DNA from: Gammaproteobacteria bacterium
GTDB lineage: Bacteria > Pseudomonadota > Gammaproteobacteria > Chromatiales > Chromatiaceae
Assembly: GCA_024644505.1 (NCBI GenBank)
Contig: JAHEHQ010000098.1
Span: 1-8,598 of the forward strand
DNA: 8,598 nucleotides
Reading direction: 5' to 3'
Part shown: in pieces, positions 1 through 5,753 of the stretch
Position numbering within the stretch: position 1 is the stretch's first letter
How the letters are laid out: each line of letters opens with the position of its first letter
Position numbers and translations under genes: made by a program
The notes under the pieces: model-generated
Told to the model about the DNA's origin: nothing
Seen by the model: only the letters and a program-made list of their open reading frames with translations
Database searches by the model: none

Positions 1-1955
1 AGCAGTTCAGGGTTCTCCAGCCAATGCTGCATGTTGGCGACGCGCCGCTCCAGGGTCCGGGGATCCTCGTATCCGTTGGCTATCATCCACTTCAGCAGGG
101 TTATATTGGAACTGAGGTATTCCCTTATCGGCGCCTCATCCAGTTTGATGGTGCAGGCCGCGGCAGATCGCTCCGCAGAGGCATCGGACAGTTCGAAGGC
201 CTGTTCGGCCTTGAGCTGGGGCAATCCCTCTATCTCCAGGATACGGCCGGAAAAGATGTTCTTCTTACCCTCCTTGGCCACGGTGAGCAGACCGTCCTGA
301 ATCGCCTGATAGGGGATGGCATTCACCAGGTCCCGCAGGGTGATGCCCGGCTGCATCTCTCCACTGAATCGCACCAGAACGGATTCCGGCATGTCCAGGG
401 GCATAACCCCGGTGGCCGCCCCAAAGGCGACCAGTCCGGACCCCGCCGGGAACGAGATACCCAGGGGAAAACGGGTATGGGAGTCACCGCCGGTGCCGAC
501 GGTGTCCGGCATCAGCATACGATTGAGCCAGGAGTGGATAATGCCGTCGCCCGGCCGCAGCGACACACCGCCCCGGGAAGAGATAAAATCGGGCAGTGTG
601 TGGTGGGTCTTTATATCCACCGGCTTCGGATAGGCGGCGGTATGGCAGAAGGACTGCATCACCAGGTCCGCCGAAAATCCCAGACAGGCCAGGTCCTTCA
701 ATTCGTCCCGGGTCATGGGCCCGGTGGTGTCCTGAGACCCGACGGTGGTCATCTTCGGCTCGCAGTAGCTGCCGGGATGAACCCCTGCCACGCCGCAGGC
801 CTTGCCAACCATTTTCTGCGCCAGGGTGAAGCCCTTGGTACCGCCTGCTGCGGAGACGGGTCGCTTGAAGGTCTCGGATGGCCCCATTCCCAAGGCTTCT
901 CTCGCCCTTTCCGTCAGTCCCCGGCCGATGATCAGGGGTATCCTTCCGCCTGCCTGTACTTCGTCCACCAGGACATTGGTTTTAAGTTGGAAACGGCAGA
1001 CCTCAGAGCCGTCGGCATGGTTCCGAATCACCCCCTCGTAGGGCAGTATGTCGATAACGTCACCGGTCTGCATACCCGACACATCGCACTCGACAGGCAG
1101 CGCGCCCGCGTCTTCCATGGTGTTGAAGAAGATGGGCGCCATCTTGCCGCCCAGGCAATAGCCGCCGGCACGTTTGTTGGGGATGTAAGGGATATCCTCG
1201 CCCATGAGCCAGAGAACCGAGTTGGTGGCGGATTTGCGTGAGGAGCCGGTGCCCACCACATCACCCACATAGGCCACGGGGTGGCCCTTTTCCTTCAGGG
1301 AATCGATCGTTTGCAGGGGATCGCCCTCCAGACCGGGACGCGGGTTCTTCAGCATGGCCTTGGCATGCAGCGGGATGTCGGGCCGGGACCAGGCATCCTG
1401 GGCGGGAGACAGATCGTCGGTATTGGTCTCTCCGGGTACCTTGAACACGGTGACCGTGATCTTTTCCGGCAGCGGGTCGCGGCTGGTAAACCACTCCGCA
1501 TCGGCCCAGGACTGCAATACCGCCCTTGCGTGGCTGTTTCCGGCGTCCGCCTTCTCTTTTACGTCATGAAAGGCATCGAACATCAGCAGGGTGTGGGAGA
1601 GCCCCTTGACCGCGGCGTGGGCCAGTTTCTCATCCTCAAGCGCTTCGATCATGGGGGTGATGTTGTATCCGCCCAGCATGGTGGCCAGCAGCTCGATGGC
1701 CCGCACCGGGTCTATCAGGGGGCTGGTCGCAGCACCCTTGGCAATATCGGCGAGGAAGGCGGCCTTGACGTAGGCGGCCTGATCCACACCCGCCGGCACA
1801 CGGTTGGTGATCAGATCCAGCAGGTAATCCTCCTCTCCCGTCGGCGGGTTTTTCAACAAATCCACCAGGGCAGCGGTTTGCTCCACGTCCAGAGGCAGCG
1901 GAGGAATGCCATCTGCCGCGCGCTCTTCCACATGTTTTCGATAGGTTTCAAGCAT
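1..1955 (-). CDS. acnB: Aconitate hydratase B (AcnB), 3'-truncated by window edge
   Basis: AcnB interconverts citrate and isocitrate through cis-aconitate in the cytosolic TCA cycle, using a [4Fe-4S] cluster, and AcnB proteins often also process 2-methylaconitate. About 651 of the usual 860-odd residues are visible. The frame is open throughout and resembles E. coli AcnB from the start (MLETYRKHVEERA) onward. The N-terminal HEAT-like domain is followed by the swivel-domain motif GTGSSRKSATN (residues 235-245), then HTLPDF and the active-site block DTVGTGGDSHTRFP from residue 484, then a KKNIFSGRILEIEGLP stretch. In E. coli the cluster cysteines lie near residues 710-772, so they fall outside the window and cannot be checked. 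The start is supported by a strong Shine-Dalgarno, GGAGGAG, 5 bases upstream (1961-1967). The gene is divergent from purB. I see no frameshift or missing motif. Identity is very secure; only the C-terminal end is unseen. Confidence 0.97.
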   Translation of the reverse strand, partial: MLETYRKHVEERAADGIPPLPLDVEQTAALVDLLKNPPTGEEDYLLDLITNRVPAGVDQAAYVKAAFLADIAKGAATSPLIDPVRAIELLATMLGGYNITPMIEALEDEKLAHAAVKGLSHTLLMFDAFHDVKEKADAGNSHARAVLQSWADAEWFTSRDPLPEKITVTVFKVPGETNTDDLSPAQDAWSRPDIPLHAKAMLKNPRPGLEGDPLQTIDSLKEKGHPVAYVGDVVGTGSSRKSATNSVLWLMGEDIPYIPNKRAGGYCLGGKMAPIFFNTMEDAGALPVECDVSGMQTGDVIDILPYEGVIRNHADGSEVCRFQLKTNVLVDEVQAGGRIPLIIGRGLTERAREALGMGPSETFKRPVSAAGGTKGFTLAQKMVGKACGVAGVHPGSYCEPKMTTVGSQDTTGPMTRDELKDLACLGFSADLVMQSFCHTAAYPKPVDIKTHHTLPDFISSRGGVSLRPGDGIIHSWLNRMLMPDTVGTGGDSHTRFPLGISFPAGSGLVAFGAATGVMPLDMPESVLVRFSGEMQPGITLRDLVNAIPYQAIQDGLLTVAKEGKKNIFSGRILEIEGLPQLKAEQAFELSDASAERSAAACTIKLDEAPIREYLSSNITLLKWMIANGYEDPRTLERRVANMQHWLENPEL

Positions 1956-1984
1956 TGTCGCTCCTCCAGCGGTTGCATCCTTTT

Positions 1985-1996
1985 CTGATGCATCAG
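1985..1996. promoter_or_regulatory. Perfect 12-bp palindrome upstream of acnB, possible operator
   Basis: CTGATGCATCAG is its own reverse complement and lies 30-41 bases upstream of the acnB start codon, between the proposed acnB promoter and the ribosome binding site. A neighbouring TGCATC (1974-1979) can also pair with GATGCA (1987-1992) as a 6-bp stem with a 7-base loop, so the site could act in the leader RNA instead of on DNA. No known regulator consensus was recognised. The symmetry is seen; an operator role is inferred. Confidence 0.35.
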
Positions 1997-2019
1997 GTGC
2001 TTTTAGTTAATTCAGTGTT

Positions 2020-2047
2020 AAGTTACGAAGTGTTTTATTAATGTGAA
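2020..2047 (-). promoter_or_regulatory. Candidate sigma-70 promoter for acnB
   Basis: Reading the minus strand, TTCACA (2042-2047, 5 of 6 to TTGACA) is followed after 16 bases by TAACTT (2020-2025), which keeps the first, second and last bases of TATAAT. A transcript would start near 2013 and have a leader of about 58 bases that includes the 12-bp palindrome. The -10 is weak and the surrounding DNA is AT-rich, so other hexamers nearby could serve instead. Confidence 0.3.
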
Positions 2048-2159
2048 TATAGGATGTATTTATAACTGAAATCGCCGGAAATATCTGCATCGGGACAACC
2101 ATAGGGTGATGATAAGGATCCCCGGGAAGGTCAAGATTCTCTGCGCCACCGATCGGCGA

Positions 2160-2168
2160 TGTTATAAT
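2160..2168 (+). promoter_or_regulatory. Extended -10 promoter element for purB
   Basis: TGTTATAAT carries a perfect TATAAT hexamer (2163-2168) preceded by the TG of an extended -10 element. No good -35 is found at the right distance, which is typical for extended -10 promoters. Transcription would start near 2175, giving a leader of about 20 bases that contains AGGA (2186-2189) in front of the purB ATG. I see no clear 16-bp PurR-type operator in the interval, but I could not scan it against a matrix. Confidence 0.6.
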
Positions 2169-2194
2169 TTCACTTTTTTGAAATCAGGACGGCC

Positions 2195-3562
2195 ATGGAA
2201 CTCTCCCCCCTTACCGCAATCTCGCCGGTTGACGGCCGCTACGCAGGCAAAAGTGCGGACCTGCGCCCCATGTTCAGTGAATTCGGTCTGATCAGACACC
2301 GTGTGCTTGTTGAGGTCCGCTGGCTGCAGGCACTTTCCTCCCATCCCGGTATCGCCGAAGTCAAGCCCCTGGGTGAGCATGCGAATAATATTCTCAACGC
2401 CATTGTAGAAGACTTCTCCATCGATGATGCCCACCGGGTCAAAAACATAGAACGCACCACCAACCATGACGTGAAGGCGGTGGAGTATTTCCTCAAGGAG
2501 AAAATCGCGGGCAATGCGGAACTGGAATCCGTCAGCGAATTCATACACTTCGCCTGTACCTCGGAGGATATCAACAATCTCTCCCATGCGCTGATGCTGC
2601 GCGAGAGCCGTGGCCAGGTCCTGCTGCCGCAGATGGATGAACTCATCAAGGCCGTGAAAGCGCTTGCCCGGCAACACGCGGACATCCCCATGTTGTGCCG
2701 CACTCACGGTCAGCCGGCCTCTCCGTCCACGCTGGGTAAGGAGATGGCGAATTTCGCCTATCGCCTGCAGCGTCAGCGGGATCAGGTCGCGAACATCCAA
2801 TTGCTGGGTAAGATCAACGGCGCGGTAGGCAATTACAACGCCCATCTGGCAGCTTATCCGGAGATCGACTGGCCCGGATTCGCGAAGACATTCGTTGAGT
2901 CCCTGGGGCTCTCATGGAACCCCTATACCATCCAGATAGAACCCCATGATTACATGGCCGAGCTGTTCGATGGCGTGGCCCGATTCAACACCATCGTGAT
3001 CGATTTCTGCCGGGATATCTGGGGCTATATCTCCCTGGGCTATTTCAAGCAGAAAACCGTGGCCGGGGAAGTGGGCTCATCCACCATGCCACACAAGGTG
3101 AACCCTATCGATTTTGAGAACGCCGAGGGCAACATGGGGCTGGCCAATGCCATGCTCGGTCACCTGGCCATAAAACTCCCCATCTCTCGCTGGCAGCGGG
3201 ACCTCACCGATTCCACCGTATTGCGTAACATCGGAGTCGGCTTTGCCTACAGCACTATTGCCCTGCAGGCAGTCCTGAAGGGAATAAGCAAACTCGAAGC
3301 CAATGAAAAACAGCTCTTGTCCGATCTGGATCAAAACTGGGAAGTGCTGGCAGAGCCGATCCAGACGGTCATGAGACGATACGGTATCGAGAGACCCTAT
3401 GAAAAACTCAAGGAGCTGACCCGCGGCCAAAAAGTGACGCGAGAGGATCTGGAGCGTTTCGTGGACGGATTGGAACTGCCGGAAGCTGCAAAAAAGGCGC
3501 TCAGGGAACTTGAACCCGGCACCTATGTGGGCAATGCGGCGACCCAGGCACGTGATATCTGA
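2195..3562 (+). CDS. purB: Adenylosuccinate lyase (PurB)
   Basis: PurB acts twice in purine synthesis. It splits SAICAR to AICAR and adenylosuccinate to AMP, releasing fumarate each time. It is a cytosolic homotetramer of the fumarase/aspartase superfamily. The 455 residues match the E. coli-type enzyme (456) almost end to end. Family blocks are TTNHDVKAVEYFLKEK (about 88-103), SEFIHFACTSEDINNLSHA, CRTHGQPA with the catalytic His at 171, KINGAVGNYNAH, and the signature GSSTMPHKVNP (294-304) with the catalytic Ser at 295. The C-terminal RRYGIERPYEKLKELTRG is also intact. The start is fixed by AGGA 5 bases upstream and by the MELS..TAISPVDGRY N-terminus. It is divergent from acnB. In E. coli purB sits by hflD and phoP; here an unrelated secreted-protein gene follows after 2 bases, so the two are probably co-transcribed. 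Confidence 0.98.
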   Translation: MELSPLTAISPVDGRYAGKSADLRPMFSEFGLIRHRVLVEVRWLQALSSHPGIAEVKPLGEHANNILNAIVEDFSIDDAHRVKNIERTTNHDVKAVEYFLKEKIAGNAELESVSEFIHFACTSEDINNLSHALMLRESRGQVLLPQMDELIKAVKALARQHADIPMLCRTHGQPASPSTLGKEMANFAYRLQRQRDQVANIQLLGKINGAVGNYNAHLAAYPEIDWPGFAKTFVESLGLSWNPYTIQIEPHDYMAELFDGVARFNTIVIDFCRDIWGYISLGYFKQKTVAGEVGSSTMPHKVNPIDFENAEGNMGLANAMLGHLAIKLPISRWQRDLTDSTVLRNIGVGFAYSTIALQAVLKGISKLEANEKQLLSDLDQNWEVLAEPIQTVMRRYGIERPYEKLKELTRGQKVTREDLERFVDGLELPEAAKKALRELEPGTYVGNAATQARDI

Positions 3563-3564
3563 TC

Positions 3565-4527
3565 ATGGGCGGTACCAGGGGCAGGTATCTGCTGCTGTTC
3601 CTGATACCTTTCCTGCTCCAAAGCACGAGCCAGGCACAATCCTTCCCGGCGGCAAACATGGAGCTGGGCAATGTTTCCTGGCGGATTCTTTCATTCAAGG
3701 CAAACAGTTCTTTCGGCAAGCTTAAAACCGACGTTCAGCTTACCATAGCACCCGCGAGGGAGGCCGCTGAGCTGTTGACTGTGGCACCGCAACATGAGGC
3801 ACTGCAGGCATCGGGCTCAAACATCGTCAGCATCAGGGTTCGCTCCAGCGCCGATCCCCTCTTGGGTTCCCGTGAAGAATTGGAGACCCGATCATGGTTC
3901 AACCCCGAGGACATTTCTGCGTTGGAGCGTGTCAGACTGCGACGGGGCAAACAGCTGTGGCAAAAGTCTTACCGGTTTGTGAAGAACGGGGTTTATCGCG
4001 TGCGGAAGAAACCGGTGGACGAACATGAACAAGGCCTGACACCGGACCAATGGACTTCTGTTCAGGAGGCTTTTTATCCGCACACCGTAAAAGACTCAGC
4101 ATGCCCGGTAATCCTGGAACCCAACGGACTGCTGTATCTGGCATCAGCCCTTGATTTCGGGAGCCAGCAGTTTCCTCTGGATGTTTGTGTCTTCAATAAG
4201 AAGCAGCTGCACCGCGTGGAGATATCCGGCGGCCTGGCTCAGGCATTGGAAGTGGACTACCTGGAGAAGACGCAGAAGACGGATACCCGGATTCAAAAGC
4301 GCATCGAGACCATTAAATTAAGCTTCGAACCGCACCCCCTGACCCCGCCCGACGTCGAACCGGAAACCTTTTCATTTCTGGGGCTGAAGGGAAACTTCGA
4401 TATATTCATGGACAAAACGTCGGGCATTCCAGTCCGGGTAAGCGGGGCGAGCGCTTCGTTCGGAGAAGCGGACATCGTGCTCGATACGGCGGAAATCAAA
4501 CCACGAGGCGATTCATCCGCAGAGTAG
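3565..4527 (+). CDS. Secreted protein of unknown function, DUF3108-like
   Basis: I do not recognise a named gene. The 320-residue product starts with a clear Sec signal peptide: basic MGGTRGR, a hydrophobic core (about 9-20) and a likely cleavage after SQA (about residue 24), so the mature protein should be periplasmic or outer-membrane associated. No transmembrane helix or lipobox is visible. The mature part looks beta-rich. Three features suggest a DUF3108-like fold: a middle block LEPNGLLYLASALDF, a strand block around VEISGG, and a late stretch with DIFMDKTSGIPVRVSG. This assignment is weak. Two cysteines (180 and 208) flank the middle block and could form a disulfide. The ATG lies 2 bases after the purB stop, with no good Shine-Dalgarno, which suggests translational coupling. 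The next in-frame ATG (3658) would lose the signal peptide, so 3565 is preferred. The stop codon abuts the inverted-repeat element. Confidence 0.8.
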   Translation: MGGTRGRYLLLFLIPFLLQSTSQAQSFPAANMELGNVSWRILSFKANSSFGKLKTDVQLTIAPAREAAELLTVAPQHEALQASGSNIVSIRVRSSADPLLGSREELETRSWFNPEDISALERVRLRRGKQLWQKSYRFVKNGVYRVRKKPVDEHEQGLTPDQWTSVQEAFYPHTVKDSACPVILEPNGLLYLASALDFGSQQFPLDVCVFNKKQLHRVEISGGLAQALEVDYLEKTQKTDTRIQKRIETIKLSFEPHPLTPPDVEPETFSFLGLKGNFDIFMDKTSGIPVRVSGASASFGEADIVLDTAEIKPRGDSSAE

Positions 4528-4561
4528 CTAGTGTGCTGAGTCAGAAGTTCGCATGGCTTCA

Positions 4562-4657
4562 GAGTGCACCCAAGGCGCTAATGCAAGGCACGATTCGCAG
4601 GGAATGGCAAGCCCTTTCCAAGAATCGAAACGCCGCAGTAGCGCCTTGGGTGCACTC
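4562..4657. repeat. Internal inverted repeat 1 of the MITE-like element (19 bp)
   Basis: GAGTGCACCCAAGGCGCTA (4562-4580) is repeated exactly in inverse orientation at 4639-4657, around a loop of 58 bases. The loop holds a further stem, CGATTC (4591-4596) with GAATCG (4622-4627). The left arm begins on the last base of the element's left terminal repeat, so the stems are packed with no gap. Confidence 0.85.
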
Positions 4658-4664
4658 CCTGCGG

Positions 4665-4762
4665 GCGGGGCGGAAACAGTCATGGGCGGTGTTGCGCTCG
4701 TTTGAATTGGCTCAGGCCAGTCCTGCACTCGCGCGCCTTGCCCATGACTGTTTCCGCCCCGC
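4665..4762. repeat. Internal inverted repeat 2 of the MITE-like element (23 bp)
   Basis: A 23-base arm (4665-4687, beginning GCGGGGCGGAAACAGTCATG) recurs exactly in inverse orientation at 4740-4762, around a loop of 52 bases. Its right arm ends on the first base of the element's right terminal repeat, and only 7 bases (4658-4664) separate it from internal repeat 1. Confidence 0.85.
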
Positions 4763-4830
4763 TGAAATCATGCGAACTTCTGACTCAGCACACTAGGGGT
4801 CCGAACACCCGCAGGCTTCTCCCATCAACG

Positions 4831-4860
4831 AAAAAAGCCGGTTCGCGCTGGCGAACCGGC
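4831..4860 (-). terminator. Rho-independent terminator of the OmpA-family gene
   Basis: A perfect 10-bp stem, GCCGGTTCGC (4837-4846) with GCGAACCGGC (4851-4860), closes a 4-base loop. On the minus strand it is followed by six T residues (opposite the A run 4831-4836), and it lies 27 bases beyond the OmpA stop. On the plus strand only a short CTTTC follows, so it may also slow transcripts arriving from the purB side, but less well. Confidence 0.92.
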
Positions 4861-4887
4861 CTTTCATCTCAGCTTGAGCAGCTGATA

Positions 4888-5559
4888 CTAACGGCTTTCT
4901 ATATGGACACGACGGTTCGCGGCGCGTCCTTCTTTGGTGTCGTTGTTGGCTACCGGGTTTTCTTCACCCTCACCGCGCACGGTGATCATGTCGCTGGGAA
5001 GCCCAGCACCCGTCAGGTAGTCCCGTGCCGACTCGGCGCGGCGCATGGAAAGACCCATGTTGTAATCAGCCGGGCCAACACTGTCGGTGTGACCGGTGAT
5101 GATAAGGGTTTCACTGCCCGGGCTGTCTTTGATCATCTTGGCTACGGCGTCGAGGGCCTGTTCCATGGCAGGCGTGAGCTCGGCGCTGTCGAAGGCGAAT
5201 TCACCCTCAACCAGGTCGATGGTCATGCTCTCCATGATCTCGCAGCCCCACTGGTCAACTTTCGCGCCGGCGCGGGTACCAGGACACTTATCCTTGGCAT
5301 CGATAACACCGTCGCCGTCGGAGTCCGCCGGCTCCATCATCGGCTCTGCTACCATGTCGCCGCAAGCTTCCTTGGGACCGGCAGCACCACCAACAGTGCT
5401 CCAGCACTCACCGGCGCTGTTCATGACGGTCGATTTGGCGCCGTCAACAGCATAGTGTTTCATTGTCATTCCACCGTGGCTCGAAGCCATCCCCTGAGTT
5501 GCCATTGCCATGCCTGCAACCATACCAAGCATTACAATGGTTTTTTTCTGTGTGAACAT
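4888..5559 (-). CDS. OmpA-family peptidoglycan-binding protein with TSP3 repeat
   Basis: The 223-residue product should be exported and hold the cell wall through its C-terminal OmpA domain. Residues 1-25 form a signal peptide (MFTQKK, hydrophobic Met/Ala-rich core, cleavage near GMA|SS). Residues 35-67 form a short N-terminal segment with Cys52 and Cys66. Residues 79-106 are a thrombospondin type 3 calcium-binding segment, DSDGDGVIDAKDKCPGT, with Cys92 and Cys106. The OmpA C-terminal domain spans about 116-221, with FAFDSAEL, TGHTDSVG (Asp159), SMRRAESARDYL and a closing NRRVHIE. There is no room for an eight-strand barrel, so it is not a classic OmpA porin. The frame stays open to an ATG at 5685, but the ATG at 5559 is preferred because the signal peptide begins there and GAGGAA lies upstream at a good distance. 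A strong terminator follows. The SPOR gene is 194 bases upstream on the same strand. Confidence 0.92.
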   Translation of the reverse strand: MFTQKKTIVMLGMVAGMAMATQGMASSHGGMTMKHYAVDGAKSTVMNSAGECWSTVGGAAGPKEACGDMVAEPMMEPADSDGDGVIDAKDKCPGTRAGAKVDQWGCEIMESMTIDLVEGEFAFDSAELTPAMEQALDAVAKMIKDSPGSETLIITGHTDSVGPADYNMGLSMRRAESARDYLTGAGLPSDMITVRGEGEENPVANNDTKEGRAANRRVHIESR

Positions 5560-5648
5560 GTTTTTTTCTTCCTCGCGTTCGATATTGACTGATGTGATAT
5601 AAGCGGTAGTTTGCAGGTGCCCTGGCAGGCTCCTCCACACCCCAATAG

Positions 5649-5685
5649 ATGGGAAGCCAGCGCCTAGCTTTGCGAAGGTTGCCAT
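5649..5685 (-). promoter_or_regulatory. Hairpin in the OmpA leader, function unknown
   Basis: On the minus strand, AAGCTAG (5664-5670) can pair with CTGGCTT (5654-5660) around a 3-base loop, and ATGG (5682-5685) with CCAT (5649-5652) further out. The 5' side reads TTCGCAAAGC, which recalls part of the cyclic-di-GMP-I (GEMM) riboswitch core, but the rest of that riboswitch, including its second long stem, is not found. It is recorded as a possible structured leader only. Confidence 0.2.
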
Positions 5686-5721
5686 AGTGTTAGGGAAAAT
5701 ACCAGACCTTTTTCGTACGAA

Positions 5722-5748
5722 TTAGGTTTGTTGTGATGGAATAACCAT
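5722..5748 (-). CDS. Possible 8-residue leader peptide MVIPSQQT
   Basis: A perfect Shine-Dalgarno, GGAGGTGA (minus strand of 5754-5761), overlaps the stop codon of the SPOR gene and sits 5 bases before an ATG. The resulting frame has 8 codons, MVIPSQQT, then TAA. It lies in the 194-base gap before the OmpA gene and is in frame with it. After the TAA no other stop occurs before the OmpA start. It could be a coupled leader peptide, a reinitiation site or chance; no homology can be judged at this length. Confidence 0.25.
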   Translation of the reverse strand: MVIPSQQT

Positions 5749-5753
5749 TGAAA

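Larger units (their letters stand above)
4528..4796. mobile_element. MITE-like element with 35-bp terminal inverted repeats at CTAG
   Basis: The left end (4528-4562) and right end (4762-4796) are inverted repeats of 35 bases with only two mismatches, beginning CTAGTGTGCTGAGTCAGAAG. If a TA was duplicated on insertion, the mobile unit is 4531-4793 (263 bp), flanked by TA at 4529-4530 and 4794-4795, and the original target was CTAG. Insertion into TA within CTAG is the known habit of the IS630 (Tc1/mariner-like) family, so a non-autonomous relative of that family is plausible. No transposase is present. Two short open frames (plus 4533-4796 and minus 4528-4728) cross it, but their shared tail MRTSDSAH simply reflects the symmetric ends, so neither is called as a gene. 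It sits immediately after the stop of the upstream gene and does not alter it. Confidence 0.75.

Noticed and set aside
24..1241. 405-codon open frame on the plus strand
   Set aside because: It is antisense to acnB, whose minus-strand frame is continuous and matches a conserved family. The antisense product has no recognisable domain and looks like a GC-biased shadow.
2106..2291. Small plus-strand open frame overlapping the purB start
   Set aside because: It has no ribosome binding site, overlaps the purB promoter and coding start, and has no recognisable features.
4533..4796. 87-residue protein within the inverted-repeat element
   Set aside because: It is bounded exactly by the terminal repeats, shares its tail with a frame on the other strand because of their symmetry, and shows no domain.
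5560..5685. OmpA-family protein starting at the upstream ATG (5685)
   Set aside because: That start has no Shine-Dalgarno and would put 42 residues in front of a typical signal peptide; the ATG at 5559 has both signals.
5600..5700. Cyclic-di-GMP-I riboswitch before the OmpA gene
   Set aside because: Only a short CGCAAAGC-like match was found; the expected paired stems and length of about 80 bases could not be drawn, so it was kept only as a weak leader-structure note.
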